In this document: piece by piece, positions 15,650-21,671 of the stretch
Position numbering within the stretch: position 1 is the first letter of the stretch
How the letters are laid out: the number at the start of each line of letters is the position of its first letter
NCBI GenBank assembly: GCA_934702115.1
Contig: CAKUYF010000008.1
Span: forward strand, 1 to 22,558
DNA: 22,558 bases
DNA from: an uncultured Eubacteriales bacterium
GTDB taxonomy: Bacteria; Bacillota; Clostridia; Oscillospirales; Acutalibacteraceae
Direction of reading: 5' to 3'
Program-made: the position numbers and the translations under genes
Notes under the pieces: model-generated
The model's input: only the letters and a program-made list of their open reading frames with translations
Database searches by the model: none
What the model was told of the DNA's origin: nothing

Positions 15650-15994
15650 ATGGACTGTTTTCACGTTGAGGATTGTGGGTTCCATAAGAATGGTGATACG
15701 TGTGAAGTGTATGAGTACCCCAGTATAGGTTTTGAGTTTGATTTAGCCGTAGTTAGGGTATTTGGTAAGTATCCTGATAAGGCTTATTGTATTAATAGCG
15801 TGTGCAAAGAAGTCATTTACATAATTGAGGGCGAAGGGGTTATGTATGAAGGCGAGAAAGAACATAAATTTAGAAAAGGTGACGTTATCGTTATAAAAGC
15901 TGGTGAAAGATTTAGGTGGGAAGCTAATTGCGTGGCATCCATATCTTGTACACCGCCTTGGAGTGTTGAACAATATAAGTTAGTGCCGGAATGA
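15650..15994 (+). CDS. Small cupin-like protein, function unknown
   Basis: The 114-residue product looks like a single-domain cupin: the strand pair EVIYIIEGEGVMYEG (about residues 54-68) and FRKGDVIVIKAGERFRWEA (about 73-91) match the two cupin motifs. The usual metal-binding His-x-His of motif 1 and the histidine of motif 2 are absent, so a metal-dependent enzyme is unlikely; a ligand-binding role is possible. It has seven cysteines, many for its size. AGGGG at 15638-15642 is seven bases from the ATG. It begins 26 bases after tRNA-Glu with no room for a separate promoter, so its message must come from the tRNA transcript or from processing of it. Confidence 0.7.
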   Translation: MDCFHVEDCGFHKNGDTCEVYEYPSIGFEFDLAVVRVFGKYPDKAYCINSVCKEVIYIIEGEGVMYEGEKEHKFRKGDVIVIKAGERFRWEANCVASISCTPPWSVEQYKLVPE

Positions 15995-16035
15995 CGTTTG
16001 TGCACAGGTTATTTTATGTTGGTTAGGAGTGCCGA

Positions 16036-16395
16036 ATGTATAAGCTAAATTTTATAAATGATCCAAAAAATTCTTTGCTTAAGACTATAGTTAAAGGTAA
16101 TAAAAAATCAGAAGGGCGTGTATTATCTGACTACATTAAAAGCTTTAAAATAGGAGAAGAACTTTTGCTGCAAGCGTCTCAAGAGTTTGTTGTTTGCGAA
16201 ATTTCCTATTTAAATTTTTATAAAAGTTTTGAAGAGATGTTAAATACGGAAGGCTTTAAGAATATGATTCCTTTTGCTCAATGTTTTGATGAAGCTCTTA
16301 GGGTTTACAAAAGTTTTCCAGGTGCAAATAAAGTTAAGGTAAATGGTTGCTGTGCTATTGGTATAAAGTATTTAAGGGGAAAGTTGTTGGAATAA
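16036..16395 (+). CDS. ASCH/PUA-like domain protein, probable
   Basis: The 119-residue product has the outline of an ASCH domain: an N-terminal KTIVKGNKKSEGRV segment in the place of the family's GxKxxExR motif, a beta strand GEELLLQ, then VCEISYLNFYKSFEEML and a final IGIKYLRG strand. ASCH domains are PUA-like folds thought to bind RNA or modified nucleosides; one studied member (YqfB) hydrolyses N4-acetylcytidine. Function here is unknown. AGGAG at 16025-16029 is six bases from the ATG. The gene lies between the cupin gene and tRNA-Val, with only 17 bases before the tRNA. The match is weaker than for the second ASCH gene nearby. Confidence 0.6.
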   Translation: MYKLNFINDPKNSLLKTIVKGNKKSEGRVLSDYIKSFKIGEELLLQASQEFVVCEISYLNFYKSFEEMLNTEGFKNMIPFAQCFDEALRVYKSFPGANKVKVNGCCAIGIKYLRGKLLE

Positions 16396-16412
16396 TTTTT
16401 ATTTAAAAATTT

Positions 16413-16489
16413 GGACGCATAGCTCAGTTGGTTAGAGCGTTCGCCTCACACGCGAGAGGTCAAGGGTTCGAGTCCCTTTGTGTCCACCA
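16413..16489 (+). tRNA. tRNA-Val(CAC)
   Basis: The 77-base cloverleaf has acceptor GGACGCA/TGTGTCC, D stem GCTC/GAGC, anticodon stem TTCGC/GCGAG with loop CTCACAC, so anticodon CAC reading GUG, T arm AAGGG-TTCGAGT-CCCTT and an encoded ACCA end. CAC is a less common valine anticodon than TAC. It follows the first ASCH gene by 17 bases. Confidence 0.94.
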
Positions 16490-16505
16490 TATTTAATTTT
16501 TTATG

Positions 16506-16548
16506 GTTATCTGATAAAGCTTAATTTTATCGGGTAATTACTTTTATT
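16506..16548 (+). terminator. Hairpin after tRNA-Val, probable terminator
   Basis: TTATCTGATAAA (16507-16518) pairs with TTTATCGGGTAA (16526-16537) with two G-U pairs, leaving a seven-base loop, and is followed by TTACTTTTATT. It lies 17 bases after the tRNA and probably ends the tRNA operon. The T-tract is interrupted, so read-through into the next ASCH gene is possible. Confidence 0.6.
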
Positions 16549-16587
16549 AGTGGAACTATTTTTTTATTTTGATATTTTAGGAGAAAA

Positions 16588-16944
16588 ATGTTATATTTTT
16601 TAGAGCTTGGTTTAAATGAAAAATATTTTAATTTCGTAAAAAACGGAACTAAACGGGTAGAAATTAGGTTGTTTAAAGGAAAATTTAGAAATTTAAAATG
16701 TGGAGATATTATATACTTTTTAAAAGAACCTTATCGCAAGGAAGTTGTTAGGGTAAAAGTTAAGAAATTATTGAATTATTCTAGTTTTAATCAACTAATT
16801 GAAAATTTCAATATTGAATCCTTAGCTGATTTTTCTGTAAGCTATGAGGATCTTATAAAGGATTTAAATGCTTTCTATTCATATGAAATGCAGAAAAAGT
16901 TCGGAACGGTAGCAATATGTTTTGATTTAATAGAGGAAAATTAA
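16588..16944 (+). CDS. ASCH domain protein
   Basis: The 118-residue product fits the ASCH family along its whole length: FNFVKNGTKRVEIRLFKGKF (about 14-33) holds the GxKxxExR motif (G20, K22, E25, R27), KCGDIIYFLKE follows, and the end has YSYEMQKKFGTVAICFDL, as in other ASCH proteins. The fold is PUA-like and probably binds RNA or a nucleoside; no substrate can be named. AGGAG at 16579-16583 is four bases from the ATG, a short spacing. It is the second ASCH-type protein within one kilobase and lies after tRNA-Val. The two proteins are too different to be a recent duplication. Confidence 0.82.
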   Translation: MLYFLELGLNEKYFNFVKNGTKRVEIRLFKGKFRNLKCGDIIYFLKEPYRKEVVRVKVKKLLNYSSFNQLIENFNIESLADFSVSYEDLIKDLNAFYSYEMQKKFGTVAICFDLIEEN

Positions 16945-17061
16945 TACTATAAAGATTTTTAAATTATCATCCAAGAGTATGTTTTATTTGGCATTAGGAA
17001 TGTTGACATTTAAAAAAGCATGAGAGTTTGTTCTTCAAAGGTTTTTTCTTTTATATTTTAT

Positions 17062-17086
17062 CCAGACAATTTGGTCTGGTTTTTTT
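17062..17086 (+). terminator. Strong intrinsic terminator before mazF
   Basis: CCAGAC (17062-17067) and GTCTGG (17074-17079) form a perfect six-base stem with a six-base loop, followed directly by seven T. This is the clearest intrinsic terminator in the window. It ends transcripts from the ASCH gene side and separates mazF from them. Confidence 0.9.
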
Positions 17087-17206
17087 ATTGGAAATAAAAT
17101 GTAATATGTTGAAAAGTTTAAAAGTTATTATTTTTATATGATTAAAATCAATCCTATGGGCAAAAATACCTGTATCTAATAAATTTATATTGGAAGGTGA
17201 GTATAA

Positions 17207-17572
17207 ATGGACGTAAAAAGAGGAGATATATTTTACGCCGATTTAAGTCCAGTAGTAGGATCAGAACAAGGAGGGGTACGGCCTGTTCTTATAGTTCAAA
17301 ATGATGTAGGGAATAAACACAGTCCAACAGTAATTGCCGCAGCGATAACCAGTCAAGATTCAAAGTCAAATTTACCGACTCATATTAATATATCTGCAGG
17401 ATGTTCGGGTCTTGCAAAAGACTCCGTGGTTCTTTTAGAGCAAGTAAGGACTATTGATAAACGACGCCTTAAAGAAAAACGAGGATCTGCAGACAGATAT
17501 GACATGAATAAAGTAGATCAAGCGCTTTCAATAAGTTTCGGATTACCACTGGGAATTGATTCTACATACTAA
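17207..17572 (+). CDS. mazF: MazF/EndoA-family endoribonuclease toxin
   Basis: The 121-residue product is close to Bacillus NdoA/EndoA, an mRNA interferase of the MazF (PemK-like) family. It shows MDVKRGDIFYADLSPVVGSE, the catalytic arginine in GGVRPVLIVQND, the AAITSQ segment with the catalytic threonine, and LLEQVRTIDKRRL. NdoA cleaves single-stranded RNA at U^ACAU sites and is held inactive by a small CopG-type antitoxin encoded immediately upstream, usually behind alr. Here no antitoxin-sized frame exists between the terminator at 17062 and this gene, nor upstream as far as lepA. GGAAGGTGA at 17192-17200 is six bases from the ATG. The antitoxin may be elsewhere in the genome. Confidence 0.95.
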   Translation: MDVKRGDIFYADLSPVVGSEQGGVRPVLIVQNDVGNKHSPTVIAAAITSQDSKSNLPTHINISAGCSGLAKDSVVLLEQVRTIDKRRLKEKRGSADRYDMNKVDQALSISFGLPLGIDSTY

Positions 17573-17663
17573 GACAAATTAAAAAAATCATTATGTTTTA
17601 ATATAAATAACAGTTTTTAAATTATCTTTTAGTGAAAAATTAATGGTCTAAAGAGTTGTAACG

Positions 17664-17672
17664 TGGTATAAT
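17664..17672 (+). promoter_or_regulatory. Extended -10 promoter of the contractile-particle locus
   Basis: TGGTATAAT (17664-17672) is an exact TGn-TATAAT extended -10 box. No good -35 is present at 17 or 18 bases (TGGTCT, ATGGTC), which is tolerated by extended -10 promoters. Transcription would start near 17679, at the first base of the inverted repeat listed next. It is the only candidate promoter before the unknown gene and sheath. Confidence 0.65.
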
Positions 17673-17679
17673 AGCATAA

Positions 17680-17772
17680 AATGGAGAAAAAGTTTAGGTC
17701 GAATTGAAAAAATATATATAAACTACTATTAATGTCTATAAATAACTTGTAAACAGACTTATTTTCTCCATT
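17680..17772 (+). promoter_or_regulatory. 5' leader that closes on itself by an 11-base stem
   Basis: AATGGAGAAAA (17680-17690) and TTTTCTCCATT (17762-17772) are perfect complements. Inside, GTTTA (17692-17696) can pair with TAAAC (17750-17754), extending the helix past an internal loop; the 53-base terminal loop is AT-rich, with a small GTCT/AGAC pair possible. The predicted RNA start coincides with the 5' side of the stem, so the RNA would begin in a hairpin. I do not recognise a known riboswitch. A five-codon frame (17806-17823) with a strong ribosome-binding site follows before the first gene. Confidence 0.5.
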
Positions 17773-17851
17773 ATTGAGAATTCTTTAGGCAGAGGTGAGT
17801 AAAGTATGCGATTAAAACGTTAAAAATATTGAGTTATGAGGGGAGTTGGGC

Positions 17852-18787
17852 TTGGAAAAGTCAAGTTATTTAGTTAAAAAGAGTAAAAATGTAAGATTTA
17901 ATAAGAGCAAAAAAGAAAATACCTTAGATTACTATATAACTCATAAGTTAACAAGAATTAATACCCGAAATGATACGAGCTCAAATGAAGAAAATAATCT
18001 AAAGATAAATTTTTTGAAGAAAAATTTGAAAGCTACAGAAGTATTACCGGATCATATGAAAAAACCTAAGGACACTCCCAACAATTTAGGATATTTTAAA
18101 ACCAGATTTGGAACTATCTCTGTAGGTTATAATAAGTATAAGAAAAATACAGATATCGTTTTTACTTTAATTCCAGAGACATTTGAAAAAGAAAATCATA
18201 TAAAAACTAAAAAGCTCGAAGATCCAAATAATTATTTGGGGTCTGAATGGAAAGCAAATAAAAAACACTTTAAAGCGAGCAAATTAAGTTTTAGATATGA
18301 TTCCGATATGGAAGAAGTTCAAAAATTTGAAGATGATAAAGACGGTATACCTGATAAGGAAGAAAAACTCCTTTATGAAGATGAGAAAGAAGAAAATCAG
18401 ATAGAAAATTTGAAGAAATTAAAAGCGTGGTCTTCTGAGACTCAAAAAAATCAAATTAATAATAAAATATCTATGTTAAGAGAAATTCAAGAAGAAAAAA
18501 ATGAAGATAATTTAGAATTTATAAAAGAAGTAAAAAGTTTTGTAAATAATTTGAAAAAAGGCAAGCTTAAAAAAATGATTGATTCAGATGAGGCAATAGC
18601 TCGTAGCAAGCGAGTGATTGAGTTGTCAAGAGAAATGAACATTATATTTCTTAAAAGGATGATTGAAAGATTAATAAGTGAAGGTAAGTTTGAAAAAAAC
18701 TTAAAAGAGTTTATTGATATTGATCTTAACAGTCTTACTGAAAATCAATTAAGAAAAATTGCTAAGAGTTTAAATATTGTTTCTTGA
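17852..18787 (+). CDS. Lysine/glutamate-rich protein of unknown function, first gene of the contractile locus
   Basis: I do not recognise this 311-residue protein. It is highly charged, rich in K, E and N, with no signal peptide or membrane segment. Residues 160-171 (EDDKDGIPDKEE) have the 1-3-5-9-12 acidic spacing with glycine at 6 seen in EF-hand/thrombospondin-type-3 calcium loops, but only one copy. About 180-290 look helical and possibly coiled coil. The last ~20 residues (SLTENQLRKIAKSLNI) resemble a SAP/Rho-N-type helix pair, which often binds nucleic acid; this is tentative. GGGGAG at 17840-17845 favours TTG 17852 over TTG 17846. It lies 136 bases before the sheath gene, so it may be a regulator, cargo or accessory part of the particle. 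Confidence 0.7.
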   Translation: MEKSSYLVKKSKNVRFNKSKKENTLDYYITHKLTRINTRNDTSSNEENNLKINFLKKNLKATEVLPDHMKKPKDTPNNLGYFKTRFGTISVGYNKYKKNTDIVFTLIPETFEKENHIKTKKLEDPNNYLGSEWKANKKHFKASKLSFRYDSDMEEVQKFEDDKDGIPDKEEKLLYEDEKEENQIENLKKLKAWSSETQKNQINNKISMLREIQEEKNEDNLEFIKEVKSFVNNLKKGKLKKMIDSDEAIARSKRVIELSREMNIIFLKRMIERLISEGKFEKNLKEFIDIDLNSLTENQLRKIAKSLNIVS

Positions 18788-18873
18788 AATAAAATAAATG
18801 TGGATAACTATAAATTAGAGTTCATTTCTCTATTTTATGTGTTATATAAAATAACTTAGATTTTTAGTATTAG

Positions 18874-18923
18874 AAAGGAGTTGAAAGGTTCTTGCTAGTT
18901 GATAGTAGTGAACCGAGAGAATT
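18874..18923 (+). promoter_or_regulatory. Sheath translation start region with hairpin between ribosome-binding site and ATG
   Basis: The strong ribosome-binding site AAAGGAG (18874-18880) is 43 bases before the sheath ATG, too far for direct use. Between them GGTTC (18887-18891) and GAACC (18910-18914) pair, with CTA/TAG possible inside. Folding would cut the effective distance to about 15 bases. The only nearer site is the weak GAGAGA at 18915-18920. The same TTAGAAAGGAG string precedes the tube gene at normal distance (20661-20671). A TTG at 18892 is out of frame with the sheath. Confidence 0.5.
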
Positions 18924-20645
18924 ATGGCAGAATATTTATCTCCGGGAGTTTATGTAGAAGAATTTGACAGTGGCCCTACTCCAATGCAAGGTGTTGGTAC
19001 AAGTACAGGAGGATTTGTAGGTGTTGCTGAAAAGGGTCCTATTTCTGGTGCCCCAGTTCTTGTAACAGGTCCGGCAGATTTCACGCGCAAATTTGGTGGA
19101 TATTTACATGAAAATGAATTTGGAGATTATAGATTTTTAGCACATGCTGTCAATCACTTCTTTATTAATGGTGGATCTAAAGCGTTTATTATGCGTGTAG
19201 CGCCTTCAGATGCAACCATTGCAAAGGCTGTATGCCAAAAAGGAAAAGAAGGTATTTTAGAGATTTCTGCTAAAGATCCCGGTGCCTGGGGAAATTCAAT
19301 TGTAGTAACTTTTGAGCCCTCAAGTAGCAGTAAAACTCAAATCCTTGAAGATCTAGGCAAAGCTCAATACAAATTAAAGAGTGCAATAGGTTTCAATGCT
19401 GGTGACGTTGTAGAGGTAGAAGGTGATGGAGAGCCTAAGTACGGTATGGTTACAAAAGTTACCGGAAATGTAGTTACATTTGCTGAGGCTTTTGAAGGAA
19501 ATGTTGTAGACGCTGGATTACTTCCTAAAGTTACTATTAAAAATTGTGAAATGAACGTAGTTGTAGAACAAGGTGAGGTTCTGGAAAAATATAGTGGTGT
19601 TTCTTTCAATGTTCTTTTACCCAATTTTATAGAGAAGGCTATGGCTAAATCTGAACTAGTCAATCTTAAAGCTCAACCTATGGAAGAAGCTGTATCGCCG
19701 TTAGATGTAGTAAAACAAGTATTCGATGTAGAAGGTGAAGAAGTAAAAATAACCTTGAGTGGTGGACAAGATGGTACGGCTTCTAACTTAACCGATGCAG
19801 ATTTTATTGGTAAAGACGAAGGACCTGGTTCTAGAACAGGCATTCAAGCATTTTTAGATAATGCAGATGTAAATATAATGGCTGTGCCGGGAATAGTAAG
19901 TCCAAATGTTCAACTTTCTTTAGTTGCACACTGTGAAAAATTATCAAGTAGGTTTGCGGTTTTAGACATGCCTATGACAGCTAAAACTGTAGAAGATGTT
20001 TTAAAGCATCGTGATATAGTAGATAGTGATTACTGTGCTATGTATCATCCTTGGCTTCAAGTATTTGACCCGTTAGATAAAAAAGATACATTCATTCCCC
20101 CTTCAGGCTCAGTGATGGGAATATATGCCAGAAGTGATAACGACAGGGGAGTTCATAAAGCGCCTGCAAATGAGGTAGTTGCAAATTGTACAGGTTTATT
20201 TGTGAATTATAATGTTGGCGAGCAAGACTTATTGAATCCTAAAGGAGTCAACTTAATACGTAAATTCCCGGGTGCTGGAATAAGAGTCTGGGGAGCTAGA
20301 ACTGCTTCCTCCAAAGCTTTATGGAAATATGTAAACGTAAGACGTTTATTTATATACATTGAAGAATCCATAAAAGCAAATACAAACTGGGTAGTATTTG
20401 AACCCAATGATGTAACTCTGTGGTCAAGAGTAAGAAGGACTATTGAACTCTTTTTGGAAGGCATTTGGAGAACCGGGGCATTGGTTGGCGCTTCACCAGC
20501 GGACGCATTTTTCGTAGATATCGGACAAAATACTATGACTAAAGACGATATTGACAATGGACGTTTAGTATGTGTAATAGGCGTTGCACCTGTTAAACCC
20601 GCTGAATTTGTAATTTTCAGAATAACTCAAAAAACAGGTGAATAA
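18924..20645 (+). CDS. Contractile tail sheath protein (eCIS/phage-tail type)
   Basis: The 573-residue product is a tail sheath: the N-terminal strand MAEYLSPGVYVEEFDSGPTP, GTSTGGFVGVAEKGP and FTRKFGGY (about residues 25-60) and the conserved C-terminal domain (about 470-573) with VRRLFIYIEESIKANTNWVV, FEPND, ELFLEGIWRTGAL and AEFVIFRITQ. Sheath subunits form the outer cylinder that contracts and drives the inner tube into a target. A variable domain (about 100-330) accounts for the length above the short sheaths of Afp/PVC. Two adjacent tube genes, and no capsid, portal or terminase in view, favour an eCIS-type particle. The TGA at 18909 in frame fixes ATG 18924. Confidence 0.95.
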   Translation: MAEYLSPGVYVEEFDSGPTPMQGVGTSTGGFVGVAEKGPISGAPVLVTGPADFTRKFGGYLHENEFGDYRFLAHAVNHFFINGGSKAFIMRVAPSDATIAKAVCQKGKEGILEISAKDPGAWGNSIVVTFEPSSSSKTQILEDLGKAQYKLKSAIGFNAGDVVEVEGDGEPKYGMVTKVTGNVVTFAEAFEGNVVDAGLLPKVTIKNCEMNVVVEQGEVLEKYSGVSFNVLLPNFIEKAMAKSELVNLKAQPMEEAVSPLDVVKQVFDVEGEEVKITLSGGQDGTASNLTDADFIGKDEGPGSRTGIQAFLDNADVNIMAVPGIVSPNVQLSLVAHCEKLSSRFAVLDMPMTAKTVEDVLKHRDIVDSDYCAMYHPWLQVFDPLDKKDTFIPPSGSVMGIYARSDNDRGVHKAPANEVVANCTGLFVNYNVGEQDLLNPKGVNLIRKFPGAGIRVWGARTASSKALWKYVNVRRLFIYIEESIKANTNWVVFEPNDVTLWSRVRRTIELFLEGIWRTGALVGASPADAFFVDIGQNTMTKDDIDNGRLVCVIGVAPVKPAEFVIFRITQKTGE

Positions 20646-20682
20646 AAAACTTATATCTGATTAGAAAGGAGTATGATGTAAA

Positions 20683-21207
20683 ATGGCAGACGGTTTAGCA
20701 ACCGCAGGTATTCAGAATTTAGGTACAGAGGTATTATCCACTAGAGAATCAATTACGAATGGACTATCTTCTCCTTTAAGAGGATTCAGGTTCACAGCGA
20801 ATTTTGAAGGATTAGGTACTACTTCATTTAAAACTGTTTCAGGATTTTCAACTTCAGTAGATAGTAATACTTACCGTGAAGGGGGATTTGGATATCTTAC
20901 TTCCAGAAAATTACCCGGTTTGGTAAGTTACGATGATATAACTTTAGAAAAAGGTCTTTATTCTAATCCACTTTTATATAACTTCTTTAATGATTTTCTT
21001 GAAGGAAATAATTTTACACCTGTTAATGCCGTTATTACGGTTTATGATAACGCAGGAAATCCAACAGCAAGTTGGAGCGTAATAAATGCATGGCCGACCT
21101 CTTATAGGTCTGGAGACCTTAGTGCTGAAGACTCTTCAATATTAATAGAGACTTTAACTTTAGCACATGAAGGCATTAAAAGAGACGTTTCAGTAGCCAC
21201 AGGCTGA
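20683..21207 (+). CDS. Inner tube protein (phage T4 gp19-like), first copy
   Basis: The 174-residue product matches the gp19/TIGR02241-like tube family: FRFTANFEGLGTTSFKTVSG followed by FS and an EGG turn, the LEKGLYSNPLLYNFFNDFL segment, and the C-terminal TLTLAHEGIKR. Stacked rings of this protein form the tube inside the sheath that carries or delivers the payload. Family members are usually nearer 150 residues; here about 30 polar residues (GIQNLGTEVLSTRESITNGL) precede the tube fold. AAAGGAG (20665-20671) is eleven bases from the ATG. Sheath followed directly by tube is the order in eCIS and Myoviridae-like tails. A strong hairpin follows the stop. Confidence 0.93.
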   Translation: MADGLATAGIQNLGTEVLSTRESITNGLSSPLRGFRFTANFEGLGTTSFKTVSGFSTSVDSNTYREGGFGYLTSRKLPGLVSYDDITLEKGLYSNPLLYNFFNDFLEGNNFTPVNAVITVYDNAGNPTASWSVINAWPTSYRSGDLSAEDSSILIETLTLAHEGIKRDVSVATG

Positions 21208-21234
21208 TTAAATAAAAAATTTTTATATCTAGTA

Positions 21235-21265
21235 TTTCTCCTCGTGTTTTTGCCACGGGGAGAAA
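21235..21265 (+). other. Strong intergenic hairpin after the first tube gene
   Basis: TTTCTCCTCGTG (21235-21246) pairs with CACGGGGAGAAA (21254-21265), 12 pairs with a single G-U, closed by a seven-base loop. No T-run follows at once (AAATTTTTAG comes five bases later), so it is at most a partial terminator. It could also protect the 3' end of the sheath-tube message, which must be translated far more than the genes after it. Confidence 0.65.
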
Positions 21266-21296
21266 GCGGTAAATTTTTAGAAAGAGTGATTATTTT

Positions 21297-21671
21297 ATGG
21301 CTAATACTTTTGAAACAGAATTTGAATTTGAGTTACCACGTGGATATGTAGATAAAACAGGGGAAGTTCATAAACGTGGTGTTATGAGACTGGCAAATGC
21401 AGCAGATGAAATTGTTCCCCTTAACGACCCGCGTGTTAAGATGAATCCAGGGTATTTAAGTATATTACTTTTAGAAAGAGTAGTTACAAGATTAGGCAAG
21501 CTAAAAAAAGTAGATGCTCATGTAATAGAAAGTTTGTTTACGGCAGATATGGCTTATTTACAGGATCTTTATCAAAAAATAAATTCTGTTGAGCCGCCGG
21601 TTATGAAAGTGGTTTGTCCGAAATGTTCACATGAATTTAGGATGGAAATACCTTTTTTCGGGGAAGCCTAA
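21297..21671 (+). CDS. Small tail-assembly protein (chaperone-like) with frameshift site at its end
   Basis: The 124-residue product starts MANTFETEFEFELPRGYVDK and continues with GVMRLANAADEIVPLNDPRV, NPGYLSILLLERVVTRLG and DLYQKIN, a pattern I know from small proteins between the two tube genes of eCIS loci. Position and size are those of tail-assembly chaperones, which keep tube subunits or tape measure in order, but that function is inferred. The C-terminus holds CPKCSHEF, half of a possible zinc site. Translation in this frame ends with TAA at 21669. Seventeen bases earlier lies T TTT TTC in frame (21653-21659), where a -1 shift would add 67 residues. A weak AGAAAGAG precedes the ATG. 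Confidence 0.85.
   Translation: MANTFETEFEFELPRGYVDKTGEVHKRGVMRLANAADEIVPLNDPRVKMNPGYLSILLLERVVTRLGKLKKVDAHVIESLFTADMAYLQDLYQKINSVEPPVMKVVCPKCSHEFRMEIPFFGEA
21653..21659 (+). other. Candidate -1 ribosomal frameshift heptamer
   Basis: The zero-frame codons are CCT TTT TTC, so bases 21653-21659 read T TTT TTC, a classical X XXY YYZ slippery heptamer. After a one-base back-slip both tRNAs re-pair (TTT, TTT) and reading continues with CGG at 21659. A downstream stimulating fold is weak by eye: CGGG/TCCG (21659-21662/21679-21682) or AGCC/GGTT (21665-21668/21682-21685). Confidence 0.6.

Noticed and set aside
16359..16367. TGGTATAAA inside the end of the first ASCH gene as a promoter for tRNA-Val
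   Set aside because: It is an extended -10-like string but has no -35 box at 16-18 bases and lies within coding sequence; it is weak evidence against the perfect promoter upstream.
17003..17032. TTGACA at 17003-17008 as a promoter -35 box
   Set aside because: The only -10 candidates (TTTGTT and neighbours) are poor, and any RNA would end about 50 bases later at the strong terminator at 17062-17086.
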